A DNA stretch of 64,000 nucleotides from Ampelocalamus luodianensis (Eukaryota > Streptophyta > Magnoliopsida > Poales > Poaceae): assembly GCA_036346255.1 (NCBI GenBank), contig CM070629.1, positions 55,612,916-55,676,915 on the forward strand. Direction: 5' to 3'. Position 1 is the stretch's first letter. The number at the start of each line of letters is the position of its first letter. The position numbers and the translations under genes are program-made. The notes below the pieces were generated by a model, which saw only the letters and a program-made list of their open reading frames with translations, did no database searches and was not told where the DNA came from. Shown in pieces: positions 1 through 12,377 of this stretch.

Positions 1-3000
1 TATGCTCCGGGAGAGGTGGCCTCGGATGAGGCTAAGCAGAGAAGTTTATGGATGGCTTGTCTGAGGAGCCGCAGACAAGCTATCTATTGTGGACTTCTTC
101 CGACTTTCGTGCCTTGGTAGATAAGGCCATTGTTGCCGAGCATAAGGCAAAGGCGCTGGCGAGTCCAAGCGCAAATGGGAGGCGATCGCCTACCTCACAC
201 CACCTCACTGCCCTCGGTCGGGCAAGACCAAAGTGGCCCGCTCTTTTGCTCCACCAAAGACCGAGGCTATCTGCACCAGCTCGCCCACCGCAGTCGTGTG
301 AGCCACGCGCGCATACTGCGATCCAAAGGCCAGGCGGCCTCCGCAATCCGGGCCGAGGTTACTTGTTTTCGCCGCCACAACAAGGGCCATTATGCGAATG
401 CTCGCCTCGAGTGTTGCAGCCCTCGCCCTAATGGAGGGCGCGCAGGAGTGGTCATCCACCGACCAAAAGATGATCCGAAGCCCTGTGGTGCGAGCAATGG
501 CCGAGTCAACCACCTTTCAAACGAGGAGGCTCGGGAGGCGCCTGATGTCGGATTGGTACACTTCTTGTTAATTCTCGCCCCGCCGCAAAGATATTATTTG
601 ATTATGGAGCATCGCATTCTTTTATTTCAAGCTCATTTGTCACGCTAGTGGTCTTCATTGTATCCCTTTGAAGTTCCTTTGCTCATTCGCCTCCCGGTCG
701 GAAATGAGAGCCGATTTACAAGGTGTCGGATGTTCCTATCATAGTCAAAGGAGTGGGATTTTGGCAAATCTCATTCTCGCTCGGGCAAAGAAGTCCGGAT
801 GTGATTCTTGGCATGGATTGGTTGTCCCAACACTTGGGACAGATCGATTGTGCTGAAGATTGTCTATCTCACCACCTTCAAAGTAGAAGGTCGGATTTCG
901 CCAGCACTTCAGGGGCCACATCTATGTGTATTAGAGGCAAAGCCACTTGCATTCGGGATGTTCCCATAGTATCCGACTTTGGGGATGTCTTTCCAAGACT
1001 TGCCCGATGCCTCCTGCTCGAGACCTGGAGTTTGTCATCGAAGTTGCTGCCTGCATCGCCGATTTCAAGGCGCCAGATCGGATGCCTCCCAATGAGCTAG
1101 AAGAATCAAGAAGCAGCTGGTGAGCTCCAAGCAAAGGTTTTCATCCGTCCCGCCATCTCCTTGGGGTTGTCCTGATCTTTGTGAAGAAGAAGGACAAGAC
1201 TTTGCGCATGTGTTGATTACCGTCCTCTCAATGAGGTGACGGTGAAGAACAAATATCCTTGCCCGCATTGATGATCTGCTCGATCGCTTGATCGAGCCTG
1301 TGTTCTCAAAGATTGATTTGAGAATGGGTATCATCGTCGATCGGATCGAGGATATTCCAAGACGCTTTCACTACTCGTTATGGGTCAGACGAGTACACCG
1401 CCATGTCGCTCGGCTTAACCAATGCTCCAGCTTTGTTCATGAACCTTATGAATTCAGTATTCATGGAGTATTTGGATAAATTTGTGGTGGTCTTTATTGA
1501 TGATATTCTTATCTATTCCAAGATCAAGCGAGCATGCCGAGCATCCAAGGTTGTTTGGGCAAATTGCGTGAACATCACTATATGCAAAGTTCAAAGAAAT
1601 GTGAGTTCTCGTTGAAGGAAGTGGCATTCTTGGGCCATGTTCTTTCACCGAGGCATAGTATGGATCCCAGAAGGTCACGATGTTCGCCTTTGGGGTCACC
1701 AAGCTACCACCGATGCGGAGTTTTCTGGTTTAGCAGCTACTACCGCCGCTTTATCGAGAACTTCTCCAAAATCGCAAAGCCGATGACCGAATTGCTCAAG
1801 AAGGATAAGAAGTTTGTGTGGTCCTCTCGTGTGATGAGAGTTTTCGTGAGCTCAAACAACGCTTGACCTCACTCCAGCCCTACCCTTCCCGATATCCACA
1901 AGAGCTTCGATATTTATTGCGATGCCTCGTCGTGACTTGATGCGTTCTATGCAGAAGGCAAGGCGCTGCCTATGCATCCAGCGCTGAGACCTCACGAGCT
2001 CAATTATCCCACCCATGATTTAGAGCTTGTCGTGTGGTTCATGCACTCAAGATTTGGCGACATTATCTCGATCAGAATCACGTGAGGTGTATTCCGATCA
2101 CAAGAGCTTGAAATACTTGTTCACTCAAACAGATCTCGAACCTCGTGCAGAGGAGATGGCTAGAATTGATCAAAGATTATGACATGGGTATTCAAGATCA
2201 TCCCCGCAAAGCCAATGTGGTTGCCGATGCACTTAATGGAAAAGTGTATTGCAATACTTTGATGATCAAAGAGCAAAGAACCCGCACTTCTTGCAGAGTT
2301 TCAAATCTCAACTTGGGTTTGGTTGAGTATGGTTCCTTTGTCGCCTTGGTTGTGCAACCGACCTTGGTGGATCAAATCAAGGCAAGACAAAGAATCGATA
2401 TTGGCGTGGTAAAATCAAGCGTAACATCAAGAATGGATCACCAAGTGTTTCACGTAAGATGAGCACGGTGTTGTATGGTTTGGGCAGCCTTGTGGTCCCA
2501 AAGGTTCCCGAGTTGCGGATTTGATTCTTCAGAGGCCCATGATTCGCTTTTGTCCATCCATCGCGGCCACCAAAATGTACCAAGATCTCGCGTCGAGATT
2601 CTCGTGGACTCGCATGAAGCGCGAGATTGCCGTGTTCGTGGCCGATGTGACATATGTTATCGCGTCAAGGTCGAGCATCGGCGTCCGCAGTCTCCTCCAC
2701 TCTTGCCCATACCTGAGTGGAAGTGGGATTCCGCAGGTATGGACTTCATCACCGGTTTGCCCTGCATTTCTTCGGGAAGGATGCTATCCGGTGGTTATTG
2801 ACCGATTGACAAAGGTAGCACATTTTCTCGCCGCATGTACCGCCTCGCGCAGAAATTGGCAGCCTCTACATATCCCGCATTGTGAGTTTGCATGGTGTGC
2901 CACTTAACGATGGTGTCGATCGTGGTTCTCTTTTCACTTCCGACTTTGGCACGCCTATAGGAGGCCATGGGTACCGTCTTACTTTCAAAGACCGCCTACC

Positions 3001-3751
3001 ATCCTCGTGATCGATGGCCGACGAGCGAAGTCAACCAAGTTCTTGAAGATATGCTCGGTGCTTGTGTTCTTTCCTATGGGAAGAATTGGGAGAAGTGCCT
3101 ACCACTTGCCGAGTTTTCCTACAACAAATGCCTTCCGTGCTAGTCTCGATGGCAACGCTTGAGGCTTTGTATGGGGAGGCGCCGCAGAACACCATTGAAC
3201 TGGTCGAACCGTGAAAGGCGCTTCTGGTCTTGATTCGATCAATGAGGCGGAAAGTCAAGTGCGCGAATTCGTGAGCACTTGCGCGTGAGCTCACCCGTGC
3301 GTAAGAGCTATGCATCGCCGCCGCCGGAGCCGAAGTTTCCACCCAATGACTTTGTGTATCTCAAAGTCTCACTCAAGGGACATCGCTGCTTTGTCAAGGG
3401 CAATCGCCCTCGATATGCTCCGCCATATCGCATCATCAAGAGAGTGGGAGCCGTTGCATACAAGTTGGAGTTGCCACCACTTGAAGGGGTGCATGATGTT
3501 TTCCATGTGTCACAATTGAAGAAGTGCCTCCGTATTCCAAATGGAGGAAACACCATTGGAAAATATCGATGTGCAGAAGATCTGTCTTATCGTGAGCGCC
3601 CCGCTCGTATCCTCAAGAAGTCGAACGAAGAACGAGGAACCGTGTGATCAAGTTCCTCAAAGTTCAGTGGTCAAACCACTCCGAGGATGAAGCCACTTGG
3701 GAGCGGGAAGATCGCCTCCGAGCAGACACCCATCCTTCTTCTCCCAGTTGA
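1..3751 (+). pseudogene. Element A gag-pol remnant: gag end, protease, RT/RNase H, integrase, chromodomain
   Basis: This is a degenerate Ty3/gypsy polyprotein spread over all three frames. In order it shows a gag tail with a decayed zinc knuckle (TCFRRHNKGHYAN, about 360-400); a protease region (about 545-860) ending in ILGMDWLSQ; an RT with PDRMPPNE near 1072, KKKDKTLRM near 1185 and the catalytic-box equivalent VVFIDDILIYSK at 1484-1522; an RNase H-like stretch (about 1900-2230, HELNYPTHDLEL); an integrase (about 2460-3210); and a C-terminal SH3-like segment (ELPPLEGVHDVFHVSQLKK, near 3470). It ends in a chromodomain-like tail with SNHSEDEATWERED (3670-3715) and stops near 3749. Frameshifts occur every few hundred bases. 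Some may be sequencing errors, but the density implies it is not functional. Confidence 0.85.
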
Positions 3752-3775
3752 TCGAATCTCTAAGCAGATTCCTGT

Positions 3776-3787
3776 AAGGGGGAGATT
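3776..3787 (+). other. Polypurine tract of element A
   Basis: AAGGGGGAGATT lies immediately upstream of the TGTAACAG start of the LTR. This is the position of the plus-strand primer in LTR retrotransposons. Confidence 0.8.
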
Positions 3788-4670
3788 TGTAACAGCCCTA
3801 ACTTAGGGTTTGTATTTCAAATGTAAAATTTTGAGGAGAAATAAAAACTTTTGTTGTCTCTTCAAATCATTTGAAAGTTTCTACATTTTTCCCTAGCAAT
3901 TTCAATTTCCTAGAATTAAATTCTTGTGAATGGAAATTGTTGTCAGCACATTCTTAGCCTTCAAACTTGTGATCATTCCCTAGGAATATTTTTCCTGTCA
4001 TCTTGATCATCCTATCTACCTCCCTGAATTATTTCACAATTTTTAGATTTTATTTGCTATTTCAAATGGCCAAGTCAAACTAGTTGGAAATCTGGTCAAA
4101 CCCTAGGTCAGCATGCTTGTGAATTTTCTGCAGAACTTCTCGGTGCATAAAAAGTTCTGGAAAATTTATGAAATGTTGCTCTCTGTCTCAAGTAGCTACC
4201 ATAAAAATTTCTGGAATTTTGGAGCTCGAGCTATCTCTAAAAATTCCCTAAAACTCTCTCACTTTTAAACTCAAAATCGAAATCATCGCTTGTTTCGCTC
4301 AACCCGAGCCCGACTCAAACTGCATCGCACCACTTGACTCTGGCCGCACCGCCTAGCTGCACCGCCGCACGAGTCCAATCGATCGTGACCGTCCGATGCA
4401 AATCGAACGATCCACGCTATGCGGCGCAACCGACCGTCCGAATGCATACACCAATCTCACCGCCCATCTTTGATCCAACGGCCGATACATTTTTGATCAA
4501 GTCTCGCACTGCTCGCACCGCTTTGTTTCGGCCGACATATGGGCCCCACCCGCCGCATTGTTCTCGCCTTCTCCGCGACCACCGGAGCTCACGGCCGCAG
4601 GCGCATGCTTGTTACGCCGCCGCCGCCGCCACGCCGGGACGCGTGTCCCTCTCAAGCATCGCCAGAGCTT

Positions 4671-4676
4671 TATAAC
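4671..4676 (+). promoter_or_regulatory. Candidate TATA box of LTR A
   Basis: TATAAC follows GCTT at the end of the GC-rich part of the LTR, about 880 bp from its start. Element B has TATAAG in the same context at the equivalent place (10041). Transcription from here would leave a leader of about 3 kb within the LTR. Confidence 0.45.
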
Positions 4677-5997
4677 CTCACCGCACTCATCCATTCTTCG
4701 CTTCTTCGCTTCGCCCGCCCGCTCGCTTTCGCCGAGAAGAGAACGGCTGTAGCGCCGCCGTATTAGCGCCGCCTTGAGCCGACACGACCATCGTGGATCC
4801 ACGCCGACGCCGCTCCATTTTATCCAACCCGGTCTCAAGGCCCGTTGAATCACCGGGCAGATTTGTCTCCGCGATCTCGAGGAGCTCCTTCCCAAGCTTC
4901 TCGCCGCTCAGAAGGCCATCTCCGCGAGCACCGCACCTTCTTCTCCGCCTCCGCCGCGCGAGCTCATCTCCGGCACCATCGGATCCGCAACACCGCCACC
5001 GAAGTTCGCGAAGTCCTTGCGGACCTCAAGGTATCGCCGCCGTCTTGAAACCCACTAGGTCGCTGTAATCGGCCGCGACGCCACGCCGCCTCCCTCGCAC
5101 CGCCGTGAAACCACCGGTGGTAGTTGATTTAGCGCTAACCTCGCTTACCCGAGTCTCGACTTGTGGCCCTCTCGTTAATCGCGTCTAGAAATCTTTTATC
5201 CATCCGTTATGTTACACTCGAGTCGCCGCCATGTGGGTCCATAATGTCGCTAAGGATTGCGTAAGTTTCAAATGCGCTTTCTATCGGTAGCGATTTTTGC
5301 CGGGCATATGTCTTAGGATTACGTTCTGATAAGCCGAAGACGTATTCTTAGAATACGCCTTCGACGTCACCTTATGCGGGCGGGCCGCCCTGTCAAGACT
5401 CTCGCCGCCCGCCTATCGTTGTCTGGGCTAGTCAAGCCGGTAGAAAAGATTTAAATGCTTTGGTATTTCAAATGCTTTTCACAGTAATCGTTAATTCAAT
5501 TAAACTTAGAAAATGCATAACTAATTCAATTTTTATCCAAATTGCATGAAACCAGTGCTGTTAATTTTCATTTTAAATGTACTATTTACTAAAATTAGTG
5601 TCAACCTTGTCCCTGTAGCAAAAATCTGTTAATTAATAAAATGATGTCTTATGTATCTTCTAAATTAGAAAATGCATATCTCTTTCAATATTTGTCCAAA
5701 TCCAGTGAAACCAATTTTGTAATTTGTCATTTTTAATGTACTAATTATTAGGATAGGTTTTATACATTGTTTCTGTTCATGAAAATTCGTTAAGTAATTA
5801 ACTAGTATTTTGATGTGTTTTTAGCTTAGGAAATTCATAGGAAATTCTTAATAACTTAAAATGATTTGTTCTCTGTTTCTTAAATTTTGTTATATCATGC
5901 TTAGGCTGCTGTGAAAAATTTTGGTATGTTTGTTTGTTGTTGCATAGTTGAGTTTTGTCTGTTATTCGCTCTTATTCATTGCTTTGTTCAATCGTTA

Positions 5998-7238
5998 GGA
6001 TTCGGATATTTGCGCAACCCCGAGAACGATCCTCCGCAACATATTGAGCAACAAAGAATTTGAAAGCGGTTTGATCATGTTTATCCCGTATTTTAAAGTC
6101 TAATATTTTGTTTCAAATTATATGTATGCATTGCGTAATTTGTGTTAAATTGATTAGTTAAATCCGTAGCAAAGATATCCTCGTAGACAAAATATTGATC
6201 TTTACTACCCGAGCCTAGGTTATTTGTCGTGATTAGAGATCGGATGATCTCTTGTCACTTAGTAGATACGATTTCAATCGCTAGACATGCTTAGCTATCA
6301 GAGTATCGGGCGGTTATCGGCTTTAGTCAGTAACCATGATCACACAAAATCTACTATAACTTTATATTTCAAAGATTTCGCTATGTTTAATTGCAAAACT
6401 AAAAATGAAAACAAAAATGATTTAGACGCGCACAATGGTAAGATTGGTGTGATCTTTTGGGTGTGATCGAAAGGTGCCCGGTCAATTAAGGACCTAACAT
6501 CTTGTGAGTTTTTGTTATCCAGCATTTCAAGCGTACAACTACACTAGAGTATATGGGACCTCTCTTGACCTAGTACTTTGGCGTATTGGCTCCGGTCGCA
6601 GGGGTCGCAGGAGGGATGGAGGTGGGAGCATGGTAGTTGTCCAAGAGCTTTATCCTGAGTGGTAGTTGTCTCTTCGGCTTTACCATGTAAGCGTATGGAT
6701 TTCTATCCATACGAGCGGCTCGAGTTAATACACAATATTGGAAAAGTCTCGTGAGACTTAGCTGTGCAAGATACCTTCTAAGTGTGCTTTGGCTTAAAGG
6801 CGGTCCAAGTGTGGGTATAAGTGGTACACCCTCAGGTTAAAAACTATTCGAATAGCCTCGCCTCTAGGCGATGGACACGCTGGGTAAGCTTATCGAGAGT
6901 TAGACTACAACATTTAAATTAAAACTTGATGGGTGGTACGAATGCGGGATTCGTATATTGTTGTGGTGACTATTGGGATAGTCACTTCTAGGTTGTTTAT
7001 CTTTCGCTTTTGTTATTATTATCCTTATTGTTATTTCAATCTTAAAATGAATTGTAAACTTGCCTTTAAAATCAGATATATTATTGCAAATGAAAATTGG
7101 CTTTATGCAAATGAAACATATGGTTCCACCAAACAAGCTCGCATGTAGCGTATGAATAGGTCCGCTAGTTCACACGTCGGTCTTGCGGTGTACAAAGACA
7201 ATCTTTGTACTGTGTGCTTTGCTTAATGTTTTTGTTGC
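5998..7238 (+). other. Exon/intron-like leader module with hairpins in LTR A
   Basis: An exon-like block begins after TTAG near 5998 (GATTCGG...) and is followed by about 1.2 kb ending TTTTTGTTGCAG near 7238, then a glutamate-rich frame. The donor seen in other families (AAG|GCAAGC) is degraded here to GAAAGCGG. Hairpins inside are GGTTATCGGC/GTCAGTAACC (6312-6335, with wobbles), CATGGTA/TACCATG (6629-6687), CGTATGGAT-TTCT-ATCCATACG (6692-6713), the palindrome CTATTCGAATAG (6844-6855), TACGAAT/ATTCGTA (6937-6955), GTGACTA/TAGTCAC (6966-6985) and GTACAAAGA-CAA-TCTTTGTAC (7190-7210). The pairing is read directly; the RNA role is inference. Confidence 0.6.
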
Positions 7239-7634
7239 AGAGGAAGAAGGTGAGCCTCGTGGGCCTCACTTCGTGAGTCAGGTTGCCGCTTCGTGACGAC
7301 TAGGCTTGGCGGTCCTGGCCCGCATGCCTTGTGGGTTGAAGGCACACCGATTGGCTTTGTTTATAGCCATCTTATGGCACTTTTGCTTCCGCCGCCGTCT
7401 TGTTTTGTGTATCTTTTGGGTGGCTTGGCCTGTGTCTGTAATAACCTTGCTATTTGTTTATCTTCCGCTTGGTAGTGTGGTGTTTGGACTCTATGTTTGG
7501 AATGGAGGATGTCTAATTTTGTAATGGGGTGTGTATACTTTGGAAGTATACATATCTGAGGATCAATTTATTTGATTTGTGATGCTAGACCGTGGTTGGT
7601 TACATTACAAGCCAAATAAATTGGGGTCCTCACA

Positions 7635-8899
7635 AAGTCAACATTGCGCATGTACCGGAGTTGAGAGAGTCTTGTTTGCCGCCTATCGGTTGGCGGGTGC
7701 GCGCGCGCAGGGATAGCTATTCCGCCATGCAGCCCGGCCGCCACGCCCGACTTGGGACGAATTCAGTGGACGCGCCCGAGAGGCTCATATATCGAGGAGT
7801 GCCGCTTATCAAGCGCAGCAGCCTTGTTTGAGGCGTGGGCGGAGGACCGCCATCGAGTACCGCATGATTTCAACCACTTGGCTGTATGCTCCGACGACGT
7901 CTCGACAGACGCCGCCGCCGAATGAGTTTTTCCATGGTCAGTCCGAGGAGTTGCGGCTTGTTTTAGCCGCACATGATTTCGTGGAGTTTCCAAAGATCTC
8001 GGTCAACAAGGCGATAGTGGTGGAGCATGAGAGCATGACAGTGGATGAGTCGAGGAAGAGGAGGAAGGCCTTACAGACGGCAGCGGCGCAGTGGTAGTTT
8101 TCCCAAGTCGCGCCAGACTACCTCTGTGCACCTCGTGCCCCTTGCCAAAGACCATCGAAGTCTCCCGTGGCACCTCCACGACCTTCTCCACCGGCAGCTC
8201 AAGAAAGACAATGGGGCCGAGACCACAGATCAAGCGGGCATACAAGCCCGGCGTTATTTGTTTCATCAGGCCGCTGGTGGCTACTATGCTTGCAGTTGCC
8301 TCGCCAAGCAAAGAGGATGCCCTGACGCACCTCGCTCCAAAGACCACCACCCCAGCTCCAAATGGAGGCCACCGCCACCACCACAGAGCAGCACCTACTC
8401 CACCCCAAAGATGCACGTGGTCGCACAACCACGCCTCGCAGAGGAGGTGACCGACGACCGACGTCGTGCTAGGTACACTACTTGTTAATTCATGTCCGCA
8501 TCGGTTTTATTTGATTCGAGCATCTCATTCATTTATTAAAAACGAGTATGTCTGCAGCTTAACCAATTCAAGATACATACACTTCACCCACCTTATCATA
8601 TTCAGTCCCTGTGGTTGGTTTTCTACACCGATCAAGTCTGCAAGGACGAAAAATTGAAATACAAAATGTTAACTTTTCAAAGAAACTTAATAGTGATAAG
8701 TTCAAAGTGGGCATTGATGTTATCTTAGGGATGGATTGGTTATCTAAGAATCGGGAAGATTGATTGTGCCCACGGTCTATCTCGAGTGACTAGCGAGGAC
8801 GGATCCAGTCGCCTTTGCACCGCTAGTGGGTAGTTCTCACCTATATGCTTTAGAGGCTAGTACCTCTCTCGCTAGAGGAGGTACCAATAGTGAGTGAAT
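7635..8899 (+). pseudogene. Element C gag and protease remnant
   Basis: A gag region is recognisable from about 7820 to 8080. Frames include NEFFHGQSEELRLVLAAHDF and VNKAIVVEHESMTVDESRKR, the usual C-terminal end of chromovirus capsid domains. A decayed zinc knuckle (GYYACSCLAKQRG) lies near 8275-8315. The protease follows: LGTLLVNS near 8470, then ASHSFIKNEYVCS at 8520-8556, where the usual catalytic DSGAS context is damaged just upstream. The protease end (VILGMDWLSK-like) is near 8715-8750. Several frameshifts and stops are present. The reading continues at 31845 on the other side of element B. Confidence 0.75.
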
Positions 8900-10040
8900 T
8901 GTAACATCCCAATTTTGGGTTTGTGTTTCAAATGTAAGAAAATCAGAGAAATTAAAACTTTTCTTACATCATGTATTTCTGTTGTGCCCTAACAATTCTT
9001 GTACAAGGGATTATGGAAGTGCATTGTCACAAGTCCTTTGATCCCAACTGCATTCCAAAACAATCTTGTCAAATCTTATGGTCATCCTCTGAAATATTTT
9101 TCCTAAGCCTCTCATGGATGGTATGTGACCCTCTCAAAAATTTCACAATTTTTAGAAATTGTTTGAATATTTTAGAGGTACAAACCTGTTTGACCCTTAG
9201 TCAAACATTAAAACAGAGCCTTGCAGAATTTTGGAGATTTATTCACAGTATAAAACCTCTGAAAATTTTACATTGTTGTTGATACCTGAGTTAGCAAGCT
9301 CCCTGTAAAAATTTCATAATTTTTGGAGTTAATTTGCTACCTCAAATAAATCTTTCAAAGTCTCTGCTTTTATTTCAAAGTCAAACTAGGTTTATCATTA
9401 CTCGTTCGAGTCGACTCGCTCGAGCCAACCGACTTGGTCCACCAACTAAATGCACCGAGCCACTTCTTTAAAACGCACGGTGAATCTCAACCGCTAGATC
9501 TAAATCGCACGCCCGCGCGGTGTCATTTCTGACCTTCCGCTGCAAGTCCAATGTCAACCGTTAGATCTCCATCCAACCGCTGAGATGTGCCAAACATCGG
9601 ACCCTCCGGTTGTATTTTTGAATCGGAGCCGCTGGATTAAGATCCAACGCCGCGCGTACTTCGTTGTAATTTGAGTTTGCAACGTGGAGCTATCTCGAGC
9701 CGCTCATTTCTAATCGTAGGGTTCGTGATCCTCCCGCTGTGTTTTAAAGCCCGAGGCGTGGCGCCGTAGCCGTCCGATGATCGTGGGGCTCGAGTCGCCC
9801 GAGCTTTTTGCGCTGGTCATCTTCAACCTCCCGCCGTGCGAAAACAGTGCAAGGCATGGAGATGTCATTTCATGCTCCCTACCAGCTACCCTAGTCGACA
9901 TTATGGGTCGTGGGAGACATTTTCGGCCATGCCATGCCCTAGTGCACCCGCTTATTATCTTTTTCCTTGTCGGCCGCTCATTGTGCTTCGTGTTTTGCCG
10001 CCCGAGAGCTTGTGGTGCAAACCCTAATGCCTCAAGGCTT

Positions 10041-10046
10041 TATAAG
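10041..10046 (+). promoter_or_regulatory. Candidate TATA box of 5' LTR B
   Basis: TATAAG lies in CTTTATAAGCACCCTCATTG. The same sequence is kept in the 3' LTR at 27881, and LTR A has a similar site. Transcription would start about 30 bp downstream, leaving a leader of nearly 4 kb before the primer-binding site. Confidence 0.55.
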
Positions 10047-12377
10047 CACCCTCATTGCTTCCTAGTATCTCTTTAGACCACCACCAAGCCTCACTCACAA
10101 AGATTGGAGCTTAATATTCTCAAAATGGCAATCGCCATTGTTGACCCGTGAGCTCCATCGTTGTTCTTGGTGTTCCAAATGGTCCTCCTTCATGTTTCTT
10201 TGCCCTAATCTTATCTATTTACTTCCTTGAACATTTCCCCTCACTTAATTTTGGATTTGATTCTCGTGAATTGTCCAATTTGGGGTTTGTTCAAATTCTA
10301 CGATTTTGGTCATCTTCTTCCTCACCGTGAGTGCTCCATTTTCAAATTACTTGCTCATGTAGCTTCAGAATCATTATGAAGCTATATTGATGCTTGGTAT
10401 CACTCATGTGGCTCAGGTGTCATTTTCGGTTTTCTTCTCGAGTCCGCGAGCTTCCACCGTGGTCAAACTTCTCCGCCATCTTTGAAGCTTCTCGCCCTAA
10501 GGTAGCTTCTTATTAGTCCTTAGAAGCTATGGCACCGCACCCTAGGCTTGCAAAGTGGAGCTCATCGCGATTTTCATGTTTAGCAAGAAGCTCCCATTTT
10601 CGTTTTTCCGCTAGCCTGCATGTTCTAGTCCTCGCCGGCGAGAATGCTACCATTAGGTTCGTGCCGCTATTGCGAATCCATTTTGGGTCTTGTTCATCCC
10701 GCCGCGGCGGTTGTCGCGGGCGATTAGTCATCAAAGACGACGGACTTTGCCGCACGTAGCTCCCTGCTGCACCTAATTAGGACACATTAATTGCTAATCA
10801 TTAGTTGTTAATTGTGTCTTAATCATTATTGTTGAGCCACCGATCGTGGGCCCAAAGATCCTTTAATCACCTCTCGTGCGATCCCGCATCGCCCGACGCC
10901 ATTAATATCTAATCATTGCTTAATTAAATGAGTCGGCATTTAATCGCCGAATTAACCTCTGGTCGATCGGTGGGCCCGAGGGATTAAAATCAAATTCCAA
11001 AGAGTCTTTAGTGTCTAGTTAATGATCATCATTAGTGGCATTAATTCGCCTCCTAGCCATCCCTCTCGGCCATGGCTGTCAGGGCTCAGCACCGCACGTG
11101 GGGGTAAACCAACGCATGTGTGCCTCTGGCGGTCGCCGATGGTCCCCGTGTCACCCATCTTTTGAACTTCGATCTTAGCCACCGCCGATCCCTTGATCAA
11201 CGGCCCGCATCGTGAGGGCATTCGCATCCTCCGATGCCTTGATCATTCTTAGCCGCCGATCTTGCGATCAATGGTCGAGGTCGTGTGTGCACGGACAATC
11301 CGGCAGTTAGTGCGCTGACCGCCCATCCGCCGACCGCGGTCGATCGCCCAAGCAACCGCACCGCCCCGGCAAACACTCGTGTGAGCCGCTGATCTTGATC
11401 CAACGGTGGTTTTAGTGGCTTTAGGCAGGCGCTGCTTTTCTGGCGCGTGGAGCCGTAGGATGTTAGATCAAGGGTTGGGGGTTGTCCACGCCATTTTCTT
11501 TTTATTGGGTTGTTCTGTATTTGGTAAGCATTTGTTTATCAACCTAAAATGATATAAAACTTTAAAACTCACAACTAATTCATTTTAATCGCTTTTGGTT
11601 AATTCCAATCTGTAATAAATCATGTTATCACTTTAGCTTATTATAAAAATGGATTTAAAGCTGCCCAAAGAATGTAAAATTGTATAACTAGGAATAACTT
11701 GGTTTCGCTATTTTGAATATTCCGTAAAATGAATGAAACTTTAGAAAATGCCTATCTTGCTCGTGTATGTCCAAAATGAATGATTCCAACTTTGATAAAT
11801 TTGTTATTAACCCAATGTTAATATAAAAATGATGGTAGGTCCAAGATTGTAGCAAACCTTGATTAATGATTTAGTACCTATTTTCAAAGATTTAGAAAAT
11901 TCGAAGACTTATAAAATGCACAAGTAATTCTCTGTAAATGCAAAATATATATGATAAATTCTAGAGAACCCTCTGTTGGTATACTTTATCAGAAATTAGT
12001 TTTGAACATATTTATGCTCTGAAAGTGCATTATGCTAATTTTTCATCTTAGAAAATCATAACTAAATCATTTTAACTCCAAATAACCTGAAATTTTATAT
12101 GGGTTACCTCTATACCAATAAGTAGCTACAATAAAAATTTCAGCTTCAAAATCTTTCTAGAAAATGTTTTTACATAATGCTAATTATGGCGAAAATGTGT
12201 TTTTAGGTAATATCTTTGCACCACAAATCCAAATTAGGTTTTTCCAGCTTCTATGTCTAGGTATATTCGTATGCTGCCTTATGTTTTAGTTTCACGCATT
12301 TGGATAATTTTTGCTTGCTCTTTGTTTAAGTGTTGCTAGTCTTATTGGTTGTTCTGGTTCTTTTTGCCTTCGCTTAG

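Larger units (their letters stand above)
1..7634 (+). mobile_element. Ty3/gypsy chromovirus-like element A, right part (5' end off window)
   Basis: This is the right part of a long-LTR Ty3/gypsy element: a degenerate gag-pol (1-3751), a polypurine tract and a complete 3' LTR (3788-7634). The order protease, RT, RNase H, integrase, chromodomain-like tail is that of Ty3/gypsy chromoviruses, and the long LTR suggests the Tekay/Del lineage (inference). Its LTR ends exactly where the gag of element C begins, so A appears to be inserted in C. The 5' LTR and the left target duplication lie outside the window; the right flanking five bases are AAGTC. Confidence 0.85.
3788..7634 (+). repeat. 3' LTR of element A (3.85 kb)
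   Basis: The LTR begins TGTAACAGCCCTAAC directly after the polypurine tract and ends GGGGTCCTCACA, giving the expected TG...CA termini. It is closely related along its length to the solo LTR at 42027-46301, and more distantly to the LTRs of element B. The U3 part holds a GC-rich stretch (4300-5100) with a TATAA sequence at 4671. The middle (5450-6000) is AT-rich. The right part (6300-7250) holds a series of perfect hairpins. No convincing protein gene is encoded; ORFs in the GC-rich part are incidental. Confidence 0.9.
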
